DNA of 64,000 nucleotides from Rosellinia necatrix (taxonomy: Eukaryota > Ascomycota > Sordariomycetes > Xylariales > Xylariaceae), in assembly GCA_021209875.1 (NCBI GenBank), contig JAGYVD010000003.1:1054001-1118000 (forward strand), written 5' to 3'. The translations under genes and the position numbers were made by a program. The notes beneath the pieces are model-generated. The model was given only the letters and a program-made list of their open reading frames with translations. It was not told the origin of the DNA and did no database searches. This document shows positions 34,280 through 46,079 of the stretch, piece by piece. How positions within the stretch are numbered: the stretch's first letter is position 1; each line of letters starts with the position of its first letter.

Positions 34280-34673
34280 CTCCCTCTCTCTTTCTCTCTA
34301 TAATTATCCGGTATGATTAATACCAAGGGCGGTACATAGTTCCTGGTTTAGTCGCGGGTCCAGGCTGTATATATAGGCATGCTTTACCCGGACCGGAACT
34401 TTATTCGCTTTGTTTTCAAAACCATGTCACCTCATATGATTCACAATGCCAAGCTGGGGCCACAATGATAGAATAGGTAGATACTAGGCAAAATAACATT
34501 TTATATTCAGATGCCAAAAAAAAAAAAAAAAAATTGGAGCCTTAACCTGACTCCGCATCGGCTATATGACAAAGCCGACGCTCAGATCCCTTTCTATCTA
34601 GGCATTGGACATCTACTAGCTCCAGGGTAGCATCGCCAATTTCTACTCACCGTCTCTCGAAGGCAACCGCGTC
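33987..34673. other. Convergent intergenic region, AA12/MFS
   Basis: Contains the 3' ends of both genes, a ~210-base CT microsatellite and an A18 tract at about 34516-34533. No gene. Confidence 0.7.
34098..34303. repeat. Long (CT)n/(CTCC)n microsatellite
   Basis: About 200 bases of CT dinucleotides with scattered extra C; open in several frames only because the repeat lacks stop codons. Confidence 0.97.
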
Positions 34674-36454
34674 TCAGACCGGCGTCTCTTTCGAACGGCG
34701 CTTCTCGCCGGCCTCGTCGACGTGCTCGGCCGCGCCGCCGAGCATGTCGGCCTGCTTCTCGTTGAGGGCCTCGTCGAGGCGGTCGGCGTCGTCGTTGCCG
34801 CGGCGGCCGATCTGGTGCCAGGGCAGCTCGAAGAGGCGGTTCATGCTCTCGAGCGAGCGGCCGGCGGTCTCGGGGACGAAGAACCAGACCCAGGCGCCGC
34901 CGAGGACGGTGACGGCGGCGAAGAACCAGAAGGTGCCGCCAGGGGTGATGCCGCCGAGGGACCGCGGCAGCAGCAGGACGGGGACGGCGCGGGCGTTGCC
35001 GTACTGGTTGGCGAAGTGCAGGGTCATGGCGAGGGAGGTGGCGACGGCGCGGATGCGGAGGGGGAAGAGCTCGGCCGTGAGCAGGTACTGCATCGAGTTC
35101 CAGCCGAGGGCCCAGCCGAAGCCGGAGATGTAGATCATGGCGATGGCGGCGCGGCTGGCGGCGGCCTGGTAGCGCGGGACGACGAAGTCCTCGTCGACGC
35201 CGAGCTGCGGCACGGCCGTCAGGAAGGCGGCGATGTAGATGACGGCGATGGCCTGCAGCGTGATGCCCGTGAGCAGCGCGCGCTTGCGGCCGATGACGTC
35301 CACGAGGAAGAGCGCGCACCCGAGCGCCGCCACGAGCTTGACGATGCCGAACACGCCGCTCGCCAGCAGCGACTCCTCCTGCCCCGTGATGCCCAAGATC
35401 GCGAACAGGTCCGGCGCGTACAGCGTGATCGACCCGGCGCCGCTCCACTGCGACAGCAGCTGCACCGTCAGCGCCAGGTACAGCCGGTACGCGTTGTTCG
35501 GGATCAGGAACATCTCCCGCAGCACCCCGCTCCAGCTCGAGCCCATCGTCGCCTCCATCTCCTCCTCGTGCTGCGCCCGGATCGCGCTGATCTCCTGCAC
35601 CACGTATTCGTGGTCCGGCGGGAGTTGGCGGATGTGCGACATGGTCTGGACCGCCTCCTCGTTCTTCCCTTGCTTGATCAGGTAGCGTGGCGACTCGTAT
35701 TGGAAGAAGGTCAGGATGAAGATCAGACCGGCAAAGATGATGTGCAGACTTGTCGGCACAAGCTACGGGACTCGTTAGTATCAGGTCGCGAGGGAGGGGA
35801 AGGGGGGGAGGAGGGGAGGGTGTTGATGGATCGGTCGGTTGGTCGGGTTGTACATACCCATCTGTTGCTCGTGGTATCTCCGATGTTGACTTGCGCACCG
35901 TAGTTAGTAAAGTAGGCGAGCACGATGCCGAGATACACGCAGCCGGTGAAGACACAGGTGCAGAGACCACGGATGGACGCGGGGGCTATCTCGGCGATGT
36001 ACACGGGTCCCACGACGGGCGTCTGGCCGACACCGAGCCCGGCAATGAAGCGACCGGCATACACGGCACCGAGGCTGTTTCCATGTCCCATGAAGATAGC
36101 AATACCCAGAATCCATAACACGCAGAGCTGCCGCGTCGCCCAGATACGACCGATGCGATCGCAGACCAAGAAGGCGATGAGGGCACCGGCGACGGACCCG
36201 ACCTGCACCATGGCAGAGACATTGGCCTTGATGTTGGCCTGCTCGGTCTCGTCGTAGCTGTCATAGTTGATGGAGGCCTGGAAGACCTTGGAGTTGAAGG
36301 CGCCGTTGATCAGACCCTCGTCCACGCCACGGGCGGCGCCCAGGAGGCCGAAGGAGCAGACGGCGAACCAGAGGCGCCAGCCGAAGACGCCATCCGGCTC
36401 ATTCAGATTCTTCAATCTGAAGATGTTGACGGGTTTCTTGACACCGCCGGCCAT
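34674..36454 (-). CDS. MFS sugar transporter (12-TM hexose/quinate/polyol type)
   Basis: Plasma-membrane sugar/proton symporter family. Two exons: 36454-35858 and 35762-34674, with a GTATGT...CCGTAG intron in phase 0; 561 residues. Sugar-porter landmarks: DRIGRIWATR in the loop after TM2, AGRFIAGLGVGQTPVVGPVYIAEIAP in TM4-5, and YESPRYLIKQGK at the start of the central loop. Also present are LLSQWSGAGSITLYAPDLF in TM7, DVIGRKRALLTG, and FFVPETAGRSLESMNRLFE after TM12. The C-terminal tail is long and charged (DDADRLDEALNEKQADML... to RRSKETPV). Substrate cannot be assigned from sequence. Exon 2 is strongly GC-biased. Convergent with the AA12 sugar dehydrogenase; both handle sugars, but a functional link is only suggestive. 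Confidence 0.93.
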
Positions 36455-39400
36455 GGTAGGCAGAGGATAGAGAAGAGAACTCGTGCAGTGGAGGGTGAAG
36501 GAGGAGAGGGCGCGTTGGACAACTCCGGAACACGCGAGAGAGGGAGAGAGAGGGAGAGAGAAGAGAGGGGTGGCTCTTCTTCTTCTAACGACTACCTATT
36601 ACACCTACAGCGCAAGTGAGCGAGGAGAGCGGCGCCGGCGCTCTTTATCTGTCGGCTGACAGAAACGAAAACGCCCGGCCGGCTGGTAACCCGCGATCGC
36701 AGACCAATGGGGTAGGTCCTCGCATGAGGATCAGTATTGGTAATGTGCCGTAGGATTCGAGGGTCGACCACGGTAACTGTTCGGTACTCGTTACCCTTGT
36801 CTTTCTCTTGTCTTCCCCTCACGAGACCCTCGAAAACTTTTCTGACGCAATCTGCGAGAGCAACGGGGACCGAATGTACATACTGTAAGCAGATAACTAG
36901 CGCATACGCCACACGTGGAGAGCGAGGCCGCTCTTCATAGATCCCGCGGCTCGCCCCTTACGCTATCCCGCCATCGACATTCCACCTACAGCAGAGCGTC
37001 GGGGCATATGTACAATACTGGACTAGGTCTAACTACCGGGTAGTGTGGCGGCCGCCCCAGCCAATTATCGGGTGAGAGAAAGGGAAATATTGTTATCGGG
37101 GAGAAGATCAAGTGAGCATGCATAACGCCAGCCAAGGGGACTGACTGACTCTGCTTATACCCGGCCAACATCCATTGACCTTTTTTGCTCTTCCGCCAGT
37201 CGGTCATGCTTATTATGCAGATATTATGGTTGCAGAAGGGGCATTTACGCCAAATGACATAGTACGTGGCAAGTAGCAAGTAATACGGACGAACAACACT
37301 ACTTCGTGCACGTACGTGGTGACAGGTTCATCCCAAGTTAGCCATGTATCCGGAAACCGGTTCCAATGCCATGGGCGTCTATCTCCATAGCAGGACCCCA
37401 CGTTACTACATATTCAACGTAGTGTGTATGTATACTGTGTGTGCGTATCAGCCCAGAAACCCGGTCAAAACTTGATTTCTCCGGTGTGAACGCTGTACTA
37501 ATACCTACTTGTAGACCATTGTAACGCAAGGTCAACGTAAGCTACTGTACGTGTGGGGTTTCCACTGTCCAAGTCAAGTCTAGATCTCGGAACCGTAGGT
37601 GGGTGACAAGATGGCATGTAGCATTAGCGCTTGCGCAACCCGTCCCCAGCAGAGTGCACATAAACTGTGCTGTAACAACGGTGGGATATAAAACGAAACA
37701 GAGAGCCAGCCAAGGCTTGAAACCTACTCACGATCAGCCAACACCTCACTCGTTCACACACCACACACACAAACACACACACAAACACACACACATACAC
37801 ACACACATACAGAGAAACAGACATACCAGTCAGCATAAGCTTTGCTCGGCAGCGGAAAGGCTTGCCAAGCCCGCCCTGGCAAGCCTTCGAAGCCTTCGTT
37901 CTATCTCTCGGCAGTGAGCAGCGAAGACGCGATCGAAACTTGACTCGAGCCTTGGCCCGAACCTGGCCTGGCCAAGAGAAGAGGCGGGCGATGTGGTACG
38001 TTATGTGTGTCATCGACGAAGGCGTCGTGCAACTAAGAACTCTCGGCGCATGGGACTAAAAGTCGCGGCGTCTCCAGATAAGTCCGTGATGAGCACGTGT
38101 GTACAATCCGGGGAGCATGCGTCCAGTCCTACTCCTGGGCACCGCCAAGGGTCTTGGCCAACCCTTTCCCCGCGTGCTGAAGGCATTCCAGCGCGAGGGC
38201 TAATGGACGCCAAGGGACCATTGGAAGCTGTCATAATTCGCTACAGCAGTGAAGTGTTTGAAGTGTTCGTATGCAAGGGTTTTTGTTGCTGGCGAACGGA
38301 CTCGCCGTCGCCACGAAGGTGCTAGCTGGGTAACATTTCACGACCTACCTAACGTAACCTAACTCGTCTAGTGTACTGCATCTTTGGCCGGCGTTGGTGC
38401 AGTCTGGTGCAGTCTAGAATGAGACTAGAAAGAAAATATGGAAAAGGATGAAGCTAGGCTGTAAACGAATTAATAAATTTACCCAACGGAAGCGATGGAG
38501 TGGTAAATCCATGGAGACGCCAGGTAGGTATGCACACACTACTTGTATACACTACATATACCGTTTATGATGTACAGGGGTCGACAAGGCGTGAGATGCC
38601 TATGAGTTGAGTTCAGATACTTCTCGAACATAAGGCGTCGTCACCGTGATGAGCTTCATCTGCTAACGGCCCAGAGTCAAGTGGAGTGTTAACCTGATAG
38701 ATGATTGTGAAAGCGGCGGTGAGCTCGCCAGTCTACTACACTACGTACCTACACTTACAGGTGGAGTTAAGTTACAAGGAGGTGTTGAAGCGAGACGGCA
38801 GCGCCAACCCCCAGGTTCCAGGTCCACACAGTACAATTACCCCTCAAATGCCAGTGAATCTTCAACGACAGCCCATCTTCTCAACTGCCCCATCGCCCCC
38901 ACGATCCCCACTACCCCAATTCTTAGCTACTGAACATGTACACACCTCTCATAAAGCGGACACTAAATAAGTACCAAATTAGCAATCAAGGCGGCTTTTC
39001 TACTTGTGCCTACCACAGTGGAGAAGCATCCTAACCACTCACTAGATCCTCTTCACTATCACCCTTCCACTCCCTCTTTTTGGATTCCTGCTCTATCCCC
39101 CGACCTATCTATCTAAGAGGGTACACCAAACCCAGCTCAAGCACGAGAGGAGTGATAGTAGTCAAATGGAGCCTTGAAAAGCTCGATAATTACTAAATAC
39201 TCCGCTCACTATACCCAAACTCGTACCACGGCCTAAAAATCGCGCCATCTCTCTATATCATATCTGGCACTCCAGTGAGAGAAAGGGACAAAATAAATAA
39301 ATAAAAAGGACAAGCTACTGTGTAATAGTTATTGGAAGTATTTAGCGAATCTTACGTCATGGCGCACAGCTAACTAGCAGTGGATCCAGAAAGGATTGCT

Positions 39401-42400
39401 ACCTAGCATCTGCCTAGCTCATGCTCTCTAGCGTATTGCCATTCCACAGAGAGAAAGAAGTCTTTGATCGACCTGCATGTGGCACACAAGATCAAGCTTG
39501 CCTCACCTACATACATATGTATGTACATATGTCAGTCTGTGCCTCGGATTAGTAGCATGCCCACAGAGATCCATACTAAACAAAATAAGGCTAAGAGCTA
39601 CGGTCCGCATATCGACGTTGCTTCGCACTTAACCTACCCAGGTAGTCGGGATTAATAATTCAATCCCGGACATCGCATCTCATCGTTGAGCAGAGGGTTT
39701 GATGGCGAGTATCGCTTCTAGCCAGGTTGCCATCAAGATTTATAGTCAAGATTAGCAAACGAGAAATACTGTATGAGTGAAGATAGTCCCAACAGAAGTT
39801 CGCCTCTTTATCAAAATAAGACATATATACCTGGCTACAACTGGGTTGGGGCTCTAACAGTATCGGTTGCCACGTGAAGTACCCTCGTTGCATTTTTTGA
39901 GATTTGCCGTCATGTTCGGGTGTCGTTATAGGATTCACGTATCGAGCCCGAGAGGGCCTCCCCTGTACATATCCTATACTCGAATTTGTTCGTCAGCCCG
40001 ACGGGGCGAAAGAAACACCCCAAACGACGAAGTGGGAGCTTAACCCGAGATATTTTGGGTTAAGAGTGAACCCCGGCCTCTGCGATGCTAACCTTTTCCC
40101 ACAATCACTGCTCCTAGTAGATACCAAACGTTTCAATCACGATCTAGCTATGCTTAAAATGAATGCTAGTAACAGAATTGTTTCCAGAGCGAGAGCAAGT
40201 ATATCATTTGGACCATTGGCGTCGCAGTGATAATCCTATGAGTTTAAGTTGCTACCAATTATGACCATAAGCCAACGATTGCTCCTAGAACATGTTACGT
40301 CAATCGCCGACCGTATATATTGCGAAATGCGTCCTCGCGGTCCAACCTTGGCCGCTTTAGTTAAAATTATACGCTATTTTTATTGATATATTATAATACT
40401 AAGAACTCGTCGGCGTTACCTGGTCATACGGCACAGGAATACAGCACTGTACTGCCACGACAGAACCGTTGCTATGACAGCAGGAGTATAACGTGCTAGG
40501 AATGCTATTGTTCAGACAATGTATCTCCCCTCGTATGAGAATTTAATTGACAGTTTTCAGAGTTCCCCATTCAGTCCGTCCTGCGAGGAGTCGTTCTCAG
40601 CACAACACTCACGACGTATGATTGATTCGGGTTCGTCGTTAAGATATACGAGAATGCGAGTTTCTACAGAATATTCACCATCCATTATGATTTTCACAGC
40701 CAGCCGTGAGTTCGAAATTTAAAATGTAAGCCCCCAAGCTATCCGCCGGCTATAGAGAAATGCTATTACAGTCCTAATCACGGGCACCTATGAATGATTA
40801 GAGATAGTTACGTTCTCAACCAGATGCCATTATATTGTTACATGCAGTCAGTATAAGACGTCCGTTTCGGGATACCGCTCTGGATATACTTGGAATACAA
40901 CACTACTAGTGTTTGGAATGACAAACATCGCCTATGAAGTATTTAATTATTTTATCACTGGGTTAATAAGCATCATCTTATAAGCTCCCCGGCGCCAATG
41001 CAGCGGTCGGGATCTTACATCTCAAACGCCCAGTTTAATTATTCATTATTCATTATGTACTACTAGTATATTCTGTATTCAGAAGCAAGCAGGAACCGGT
41101 GCAGGCTAAATTACTAATCGTATAAAAACGTGCCACGGGTTGGGAATGCCCAGCAGCTCCCCCTTTTGCCCTGTATGGGACATGTGGGGCTATTCAGGTC
41201 GTTTCCGCGTGGTAGTTATAAGAGAGAAGAGATTTGATAATTACCAGGGCTGGTATAGAGATTCAGTGCAGCACCTGCATCTTGTTATGTGGCCAATAAT
41301 TTTATATATCAGACAAGTTTGGTGTGCTGAATGCCATTCACTCCGGAATGTTCTCTCCACCATAGTATTCTAGATGCCATGAACTATTCATAGCAGGGGG
41401 CTTTCGCTTAAATCAGAGCTTCTATTAGGTTGTTTAATGTAGAACAAGGGACTAGTAATTTTCAAATTGATACATTTGATACCCTTTTACTCAAAAAAAA
41501 AAAAGGAAAAAACCTATCATGTGCAAGTGCTGCCAGACAGCTAACTCACTAGCTCGTAGTATAGCTGGTCCCTTCTGTTCAGGGTTAAAAGGGGAGGAGC
41601 CCTAGAGAAGGTGATATAATAACAAAATGGTAGACATTCATCGCTATGCAGCCGTAATTATGACACTCGTCAACGAGAGGCACACTGCTATTATATTAAT
41701 CACTCATTCACGCTGTAGGGATATTACGTCATGGCACGATGAAGGTAAGTCGTAACCAACACATAGAATAATTTCTATATGCTTGGCCCTAATTATGTAA
41801 GCTACTTATTGCTCGTGGAGATTGTGTTTTGTTCAACTCATAATGCCCAACACTTATTACCTAGAGAGGGTCTACATGGCCCCTCGTCCCGACCTTCGCG
41901 AGAAGAGGGTCCCGTTAGACAGTCTATTTAACCGCCGGCCAAGTGATATAGTATATATAATAGCCGCCCCCCACATTTTCGTGAAACGTGTTCACGCGGG
42001 AGACAACACCGATGGCGTCGGAAGTCGGCATTGTCGCGGGTGTTGCGCCCGTTCAACCGCCGATCGGCAAGGCCAAGCTTTGCCATGCACGGGGCTGTTT
42101 GAGCGGATGGCCTTGAACGGCATGTTTTCTCTGGGCCCTGTGATGACGGACTGGACGCCGAGCGTTTACTACACAGGGATGATCCGGATGATTCCTTCAG
42201 ATAGATGACCAGGCCGCAGTGGACCCGTCGAGTATTATCCTTCACGCTGTCCCAGAGTGCTGGACACTGCCCATATGGGCAATTGCTCGACTTCCATTTG
42301 AACCCGCTGGTGGCATGTCCGAGTAGAGAACTGATAGAAAAACGTAGATCGCGCTATGGATAGTCTCTTGGCTGTGAGTTCCCGTCGCTTGGCCTAGCAT

Positions 42401-42597
42401 TGGCTAATCTGGCTGCACCACGGGTCAATTCGATCGTGTCTCGACAGTTAGATATAGGGGTCAGACCAGCTAAGGAAGGCCACATTACCGTGGCATTCTT
42501 ATAGTTATTGATAGCACGTCTCTCGATTCCTAAGCTTGCAGTATGAGTAATTTTGCGCACGCTTGCTCGGGAGAAAACTGATCTATCTATCGTAAAC
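36455..42597. other. Six-kilobase gene-poor, partly AT-rich region
   Basis: No supported gene. The left end is the MFS promoter (GAGAGAGG-rich to 36575). A (CA)n tract lies at 37754-37811. From about 39,000 to 41,800 the sequence is AT-rich with many short open frames and no domain, as in degraded repeat DNA, but no terminal repeats or transposase were recognised. An open frame at 41822-42208 has no recognisable family. Confidence 0.5.
37754..37811. repeat. (CA)n microsatellite with AACA and TACA interruptions
   Basis: About 58 bases of CACACA with regular AAACAC and ATACAC interruptions. Confidence 0.92.
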
Positions 42598-43993
42598 ATG
42601 AAGCTTTCACGCTACAAGCCAGCCACTATTTCGTTCCTGTTTAGCCCATTCCTTGTTGCAGGCGAAGATATAGGCATAGCAACCAAACACTGCCTCACAG
42701 ACCCGCCACGCGCCTTACAATACGATACCCAACTCCAGTGCCCGCCACCCATTGACGAGACTATCGGCTCTCAGGCCGTCGACTGGTCGCCCTGGACGCA
42801 TCGACCCGGCTGCGTGGATGCGGAGAAGGACCCTGGTTTAAAATACTGCGTTTACAGCAACTCACGACATGGCTATCAAGGAATCAGTATTATCACAAAG
42901 CCTAAGACGGCAGCGGACAGCGCTGGAATGCTGAACGAGGAATTCCCAGGCGGGCATAGCATCAATACCACTACTCCAAGTTATGCCATTGTTGACATGC
43001 CCCTAAAAGGGAAGGGTGTCGTGGCCACACGAAAAATCGCCCGCGCTGAGGCCTTCATGTCGGATTGGGCGACCGTAGTACTCGACTTGTCGTTCCCCAA
43101 AGTGATGAAGCAGCAGGTTGGACATCAATACCTTCACCTGGCGGCTGAACAACTCTCAGACCCTGACAAAGTGCTCGGGCTCGGCAGGTCGAGCACGAAG
43201 GCTGTCGATATTATGGAAGACATCCTTGGAACGAACTCGTTTTCGTACACGCTGGGCGGCGATTCCCACATGGCGCTATATCCGGAGGTTGCTGTGAGCC
43301 GAGCTCCATTCAGGGCCGTATAGTGGTGGTGAACGCTGACGAATGCCTAGAGAATCAACCACGCGTGTAAACCAAAGTGAGTTCGTCATTGTGCTATGGG
43401 AGAAGCAACTCTGACATATGTGATGCAGCGCATTCGTGCGGTTCAGTCCCACGAGTTTCGACGTCAAAGTCGTCGCCTTTCGGGATATCGAGACCGGAGA
43501 AGAGATCACCATCAGCTGTAGGGAAGCCCTGACCCCCACGATGCCTGGGGACCGCGTCCGCTAACTATGTAACCCACATCTAGATATCCCCCTAAACCAT
43601 CCGCGAGAGAAGAGGCAGCGCGACCTCCGGCGTTGGGGGTTTGAGTGCAAGTGTAGTCTCTGCACGGCGTCCAAGACAGAAATCGCGGCATCTGATTACA
43701 GACGAGAGAAAATAGCGTCGCTGCAAGAGGATGTCATGGAGGCTATCGGCGAGTTAGATGGCACCACAGCAGTGCGTGCGGCGTACGAGATCCTTGCGCT
43801 GGTAGAAGCCGAAGACATTCCAACCATGGTGGCTGCGCAATACGAAGTGCTGGCCAGGCTCTTCTGGAAAGCAGGTGAAACCGAGACCGCTACCAAGTAC
43901 GCCCAGAAGTCGCTTGATACCCTCATAGGCCTGGGATACATCGATTACCGCGCAGACGACCTCTCACTTCTACTTAAAGACTTTACTACGTAG
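42598..43993 (+). CDS. SET-domain protein with a 26-base microexon
   Basis: Putative lysine methyltransferase of the fungal SET-domain (SMYD/SET5-like) group. Four exons: 42598-43293, 43351-43376, 43429-43517 and 43584-43993; 406 residues. Evidence for each junction: exon 1 ends LYPEVA, exon 2 supplies R-I-N-H-A-C-K-P-(N), exon 3 continues AFVRFSPTSFDVKVVAFRDIETGEEITIS, and exon 4 opens with Tyr271, restoring ITISY. The last intron (GTAGGG...CTAAC...CTAG) removes an otherwise fatal in-frame TAA at 43561. SET motifs: NHACKPN (235-241), GEEITISY, and post-SET cysteines 292, 294 and 297 in FECKCSLC, which with Cys238 can bind zinc. The N-terminus starts with a hydrophobic stretch (PATISFLFSPFLVAG) resembling a signal peptide, unusual for a nuclear enzyme. 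The C-terminal ~80 residues are helical, TPR-like. Confidence 0.9.
43351..43376 (+). other. Microexon encoding the SET-domain NHxCxPN motif
   Basis: Twenty-six bases bounded by CCTAG and GTGAGT; it carries eight full codons (R-I-N-H-A-C-K-P) plus two bases of Asn. Both flanking introns are 57 and 52 bases. Skipping it would shift the frame and delete the cofactor/zinc motif. Confidence 0.88.
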
Positions 43994-44568
43994 GGGGCTA
44001 TACGGTTATACGGGCAGAGGGCGTTTTGTTGTGGTTTGATGACTTACTGAAAACAGAAAGTTGCGTCGTTATGATATTGTACGCATACAATCTAACAGCG
44101 TGCCAGGCATCTACCCAGTGTGTATCGCCTTAATGATATTTATTTTTCATCGGAACTAGAGAATATTCTGTGCCCTGTTTGCTGGGCTTATCCCTATTTG
44201 TATCACTACAGGACCTGACGTGAATACCCCCTATGACACTATCCCACTCGTCGAGAATGGGTGTGATACTAAAGAACCCAATTCATACTTGTGTGAATTG
44301 AGGTTTCAGCAGCCCATTGTCAACAACAGACGTCTGGAAACTGTGGGGGGTTAGCCAAGCAGCGTCGCAACCCTGTTCGTGGATTAAATATGTGAAAACG
44401 GATGCTATGCGCCAACCTTGGTGATCTCCGTGGTAGTATTTCCTACTAACCCCACACACCAACTGCCCCCCAGTAGGTTGTGTTAAGATGCGAACGGTCC
44501 CGCGAGGTCGTAACTAGTAGCTTCGAGCCCACGTCCAAACCAAGAACCTGTACCGTGTTGTTGACAGG
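43994..44568. other. Intergenic region between SET and EGF/GH43 genes
   Basis: About 575 bases, promoter of the downstream gene; nothing else seen. Confidence 0.6.
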
Positions 44569-45702
44569 ATGCAGAGGCTTGCTGTATTCTTATCACTCGC
44601 CTCATTGGCTCTTGTGATCATCCCATCCCAAGGCTGCTCGACAGATGATGACTGCAGCCTCAATGGGATATGTTCACAGACCGAACAAAGATGTCTCTGT
44701 GACGCGGGTTGGCGGGCTGACGACTGTAGCGAGCTGGACCTGTACCCAGCAGTGAGATGGACTGGATACAACCACACAAACGCCACCGGGCCCGACTTTT
44801 ACAAAGAGGGTGCCGGAAATTCGTCCTGGGGAGGCCATATCATCCAAGATCCCTCAGACAAGACACTTTTCCACCTCATCACATCTCAGATGGCGCACGG
44901 CTGCGGACTCAGCGGCTGGAGGCCGTTCAGTACCATCATCAGAGCTGAATCTAGGACCGGTCCGACGGGCCCGTATACGTTCGCACAAGAGCTGTTTGGG
45001 ACGTTCCACCATAACCCGACCACAATCTACAGCCCGGCGGATGGCAAGTACTTGTTATACTGTATCGGGCGGGACACAGAAGCGCCGGACACATGCAAAT
45101 CGTCCAAGTTCAACAACAACATATCGGTCTCCAGCTCGGCGGACCTGAGGGTTTGGGAGCCACTGGAGGTGCAATTGGAGAATGTCACCAACCCGGCGCC
45201 GTGGCCGCTGTGGTCAGAGCTGAACCGGACTCGAGAGATGCTACTGGCGGTGGAGAAGAATAACATCTACGCGGCACAGGACTTCGGCGGACCATACGAC
45301 CTGTTAGTGGAACCGCACAACACGGACCGGAGCGAAGACCCGTTCCTATGGCGGGACAAGCGCGGAAACTGGCACTTCCTCGTACACTACATGATCGACA
45401 TCGACCTGGGACTCAAGGGCCCGCGGGTCGGCGCGCACGCATACGCGAGGGAATGGCAGGGGCCGTGGACGTTCAACAACAAGACTCTCGCGTACAATAC
45501 GACGGTCGAGTTCACCGACGGCGCGTCGACGGTGTACTATCGCCGCGAGCGGCCAAAGCTCTTCTTTAGCGACGACCGTGATATGACGCCCCTCTACCTG
45601 GTCAACGGCGTCCAGGAGTTTAACCAGTCCGGCAGTTATACGCTGATTCAGCCGATCGGGCCGGGCGCCAAGGCGTATGAGAGGAGGCTTGGGTTTTTGT
45701 GA
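44569..45702 (+). CDS. Secreted protein: EGF-like domain fused to GH43-like five-bladed propeller
   Basis: Single exon, 377 residues. Signal peptide MQRLAVFLSLASLALVIIPSQG. Residues 23-53 hold an EGF-like module with six cysteines (C-STDDD-C-SLNGI-C-SQTEQR-C-L-C-DAGWRADD-C). The rest resembles the beta-propeller fold of GH43-type hydrolases: WGGHIIQDP, HNPTTIYSPADGKYLLYCIG, the repeating blade signature RSEDPFLWRDKRGNWHFLVHY, and RPKLFF. The Asp in EDPFLW and downstream acidic residues could be catalytic, but I cannot confirm the full Asp/Glu triad. Several N-x-S/T sites are present, as expected for a secreted protein. EGF-like modules joined to this propeller are known in scattered fungi and algae without a characterised substrate. 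The start is supported by the signal peptide. Confidence 0.85.
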   Translation: MQRLAVFLSLASLALVIIPSQGCSTDDDCSLNGICSQTEQRCLCDAGWRADDCSELDLYPAVRWTGYNHTNATGPDFYKEGAGNSSWGGHIIQDPSDKTLFHLITSQMAHGCGLSGWRPFSTIIRAESRTGPTGPYTFAQELFGTFHHNPTTIYSPADGKYLLYCIGRDTEAPDTCKSSKFNNNISVSSSADLRVWEPLEVQLENVTNPAPWPLWSELNRTREMLLAVEKNNIYAAQDFGGPYDLLVEPHNTDRSEDPFLWRDKRGNWHFLVHYMIDIDLGLKGPRVGAHAYAREWQGPWTFNNKTLAYNTTVEFTDGASTVYYRRERPKLFFSDDRDMTPLYLVNGVQEFNQSGSYTLIQPIGPGAKAYERRLGFL

Positions 45703-45965
45703 GACAATGCCTGGCACCGCACCGTTGTGTTTGTTCGTTTACCTGTTCGTTCGTTCGTTCGTTCGTTCGTTTGTTTATTTGTTTCTCTTCTCTTCTCTTC
45801 TCTTCTTTTTCATCCCCGTTTTCATACCTACTCCTCTCTCTAGCCTCTTTAAAGCGAAGTTTATAAATGGCGTGCCTGTGCATCTACGTCTGGAGATATG
45901 GTGAAATAAATAAGACATAGAAAACAAGAAAAAGATGATATGAGGAAGATTAGTGTTACGATACT

Positions 45966-45982
45966 AGGTAGCTAAGCTACCT
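45966..45982. repeat. 17-base palindrome AGGTAGCT-A-AGCTACCT
   Basis: Perfect inverted repeat, 8-base arms and a one-base centre; followed at once by TGGTAGCTAGGT. Confidence 0.95.
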
Positions 45983-46059
45983 TGGTAGCTAGGTGCTCGT
46001 ACCTACCCTCCCGAGGTCCTCTTCATTACTTACGCACCTGCCTAGGACTGGTCTATCTA

Positions 46060-46079
46060 GGTAGGTTACCTAACCTACC
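46060..46079. repeat. 20-base inverted repeat GGTAGGTTA-cc-TAACCTACC
   Basis: Perfect 9-base arms with a two-base loop. Confidence 0.95.

Noticed and set aside
34096..34326. Ser/Leu and Arg/Glu repeat proteins at the CT microsatellite
   Set aside because: Open only because a CT repeat has no stop codons in any frame.
34722..35903. 393-residue plus-strand frame opposite the MFS transporter
   Set aside because: Antisense shadow of a GC-rich exon, made of Glu/Gly/Ala/Arg/Val with no recognisable fold; the minus strand encodes a clear 12-TM transporter.
43561..43563. In-frame TAA apparently ending the SET protein
   Set aside because: It lies in a GTAGGG...CTAAC...CTAG intron whose removal restores ITISY and the Cys-rich C-terminus.
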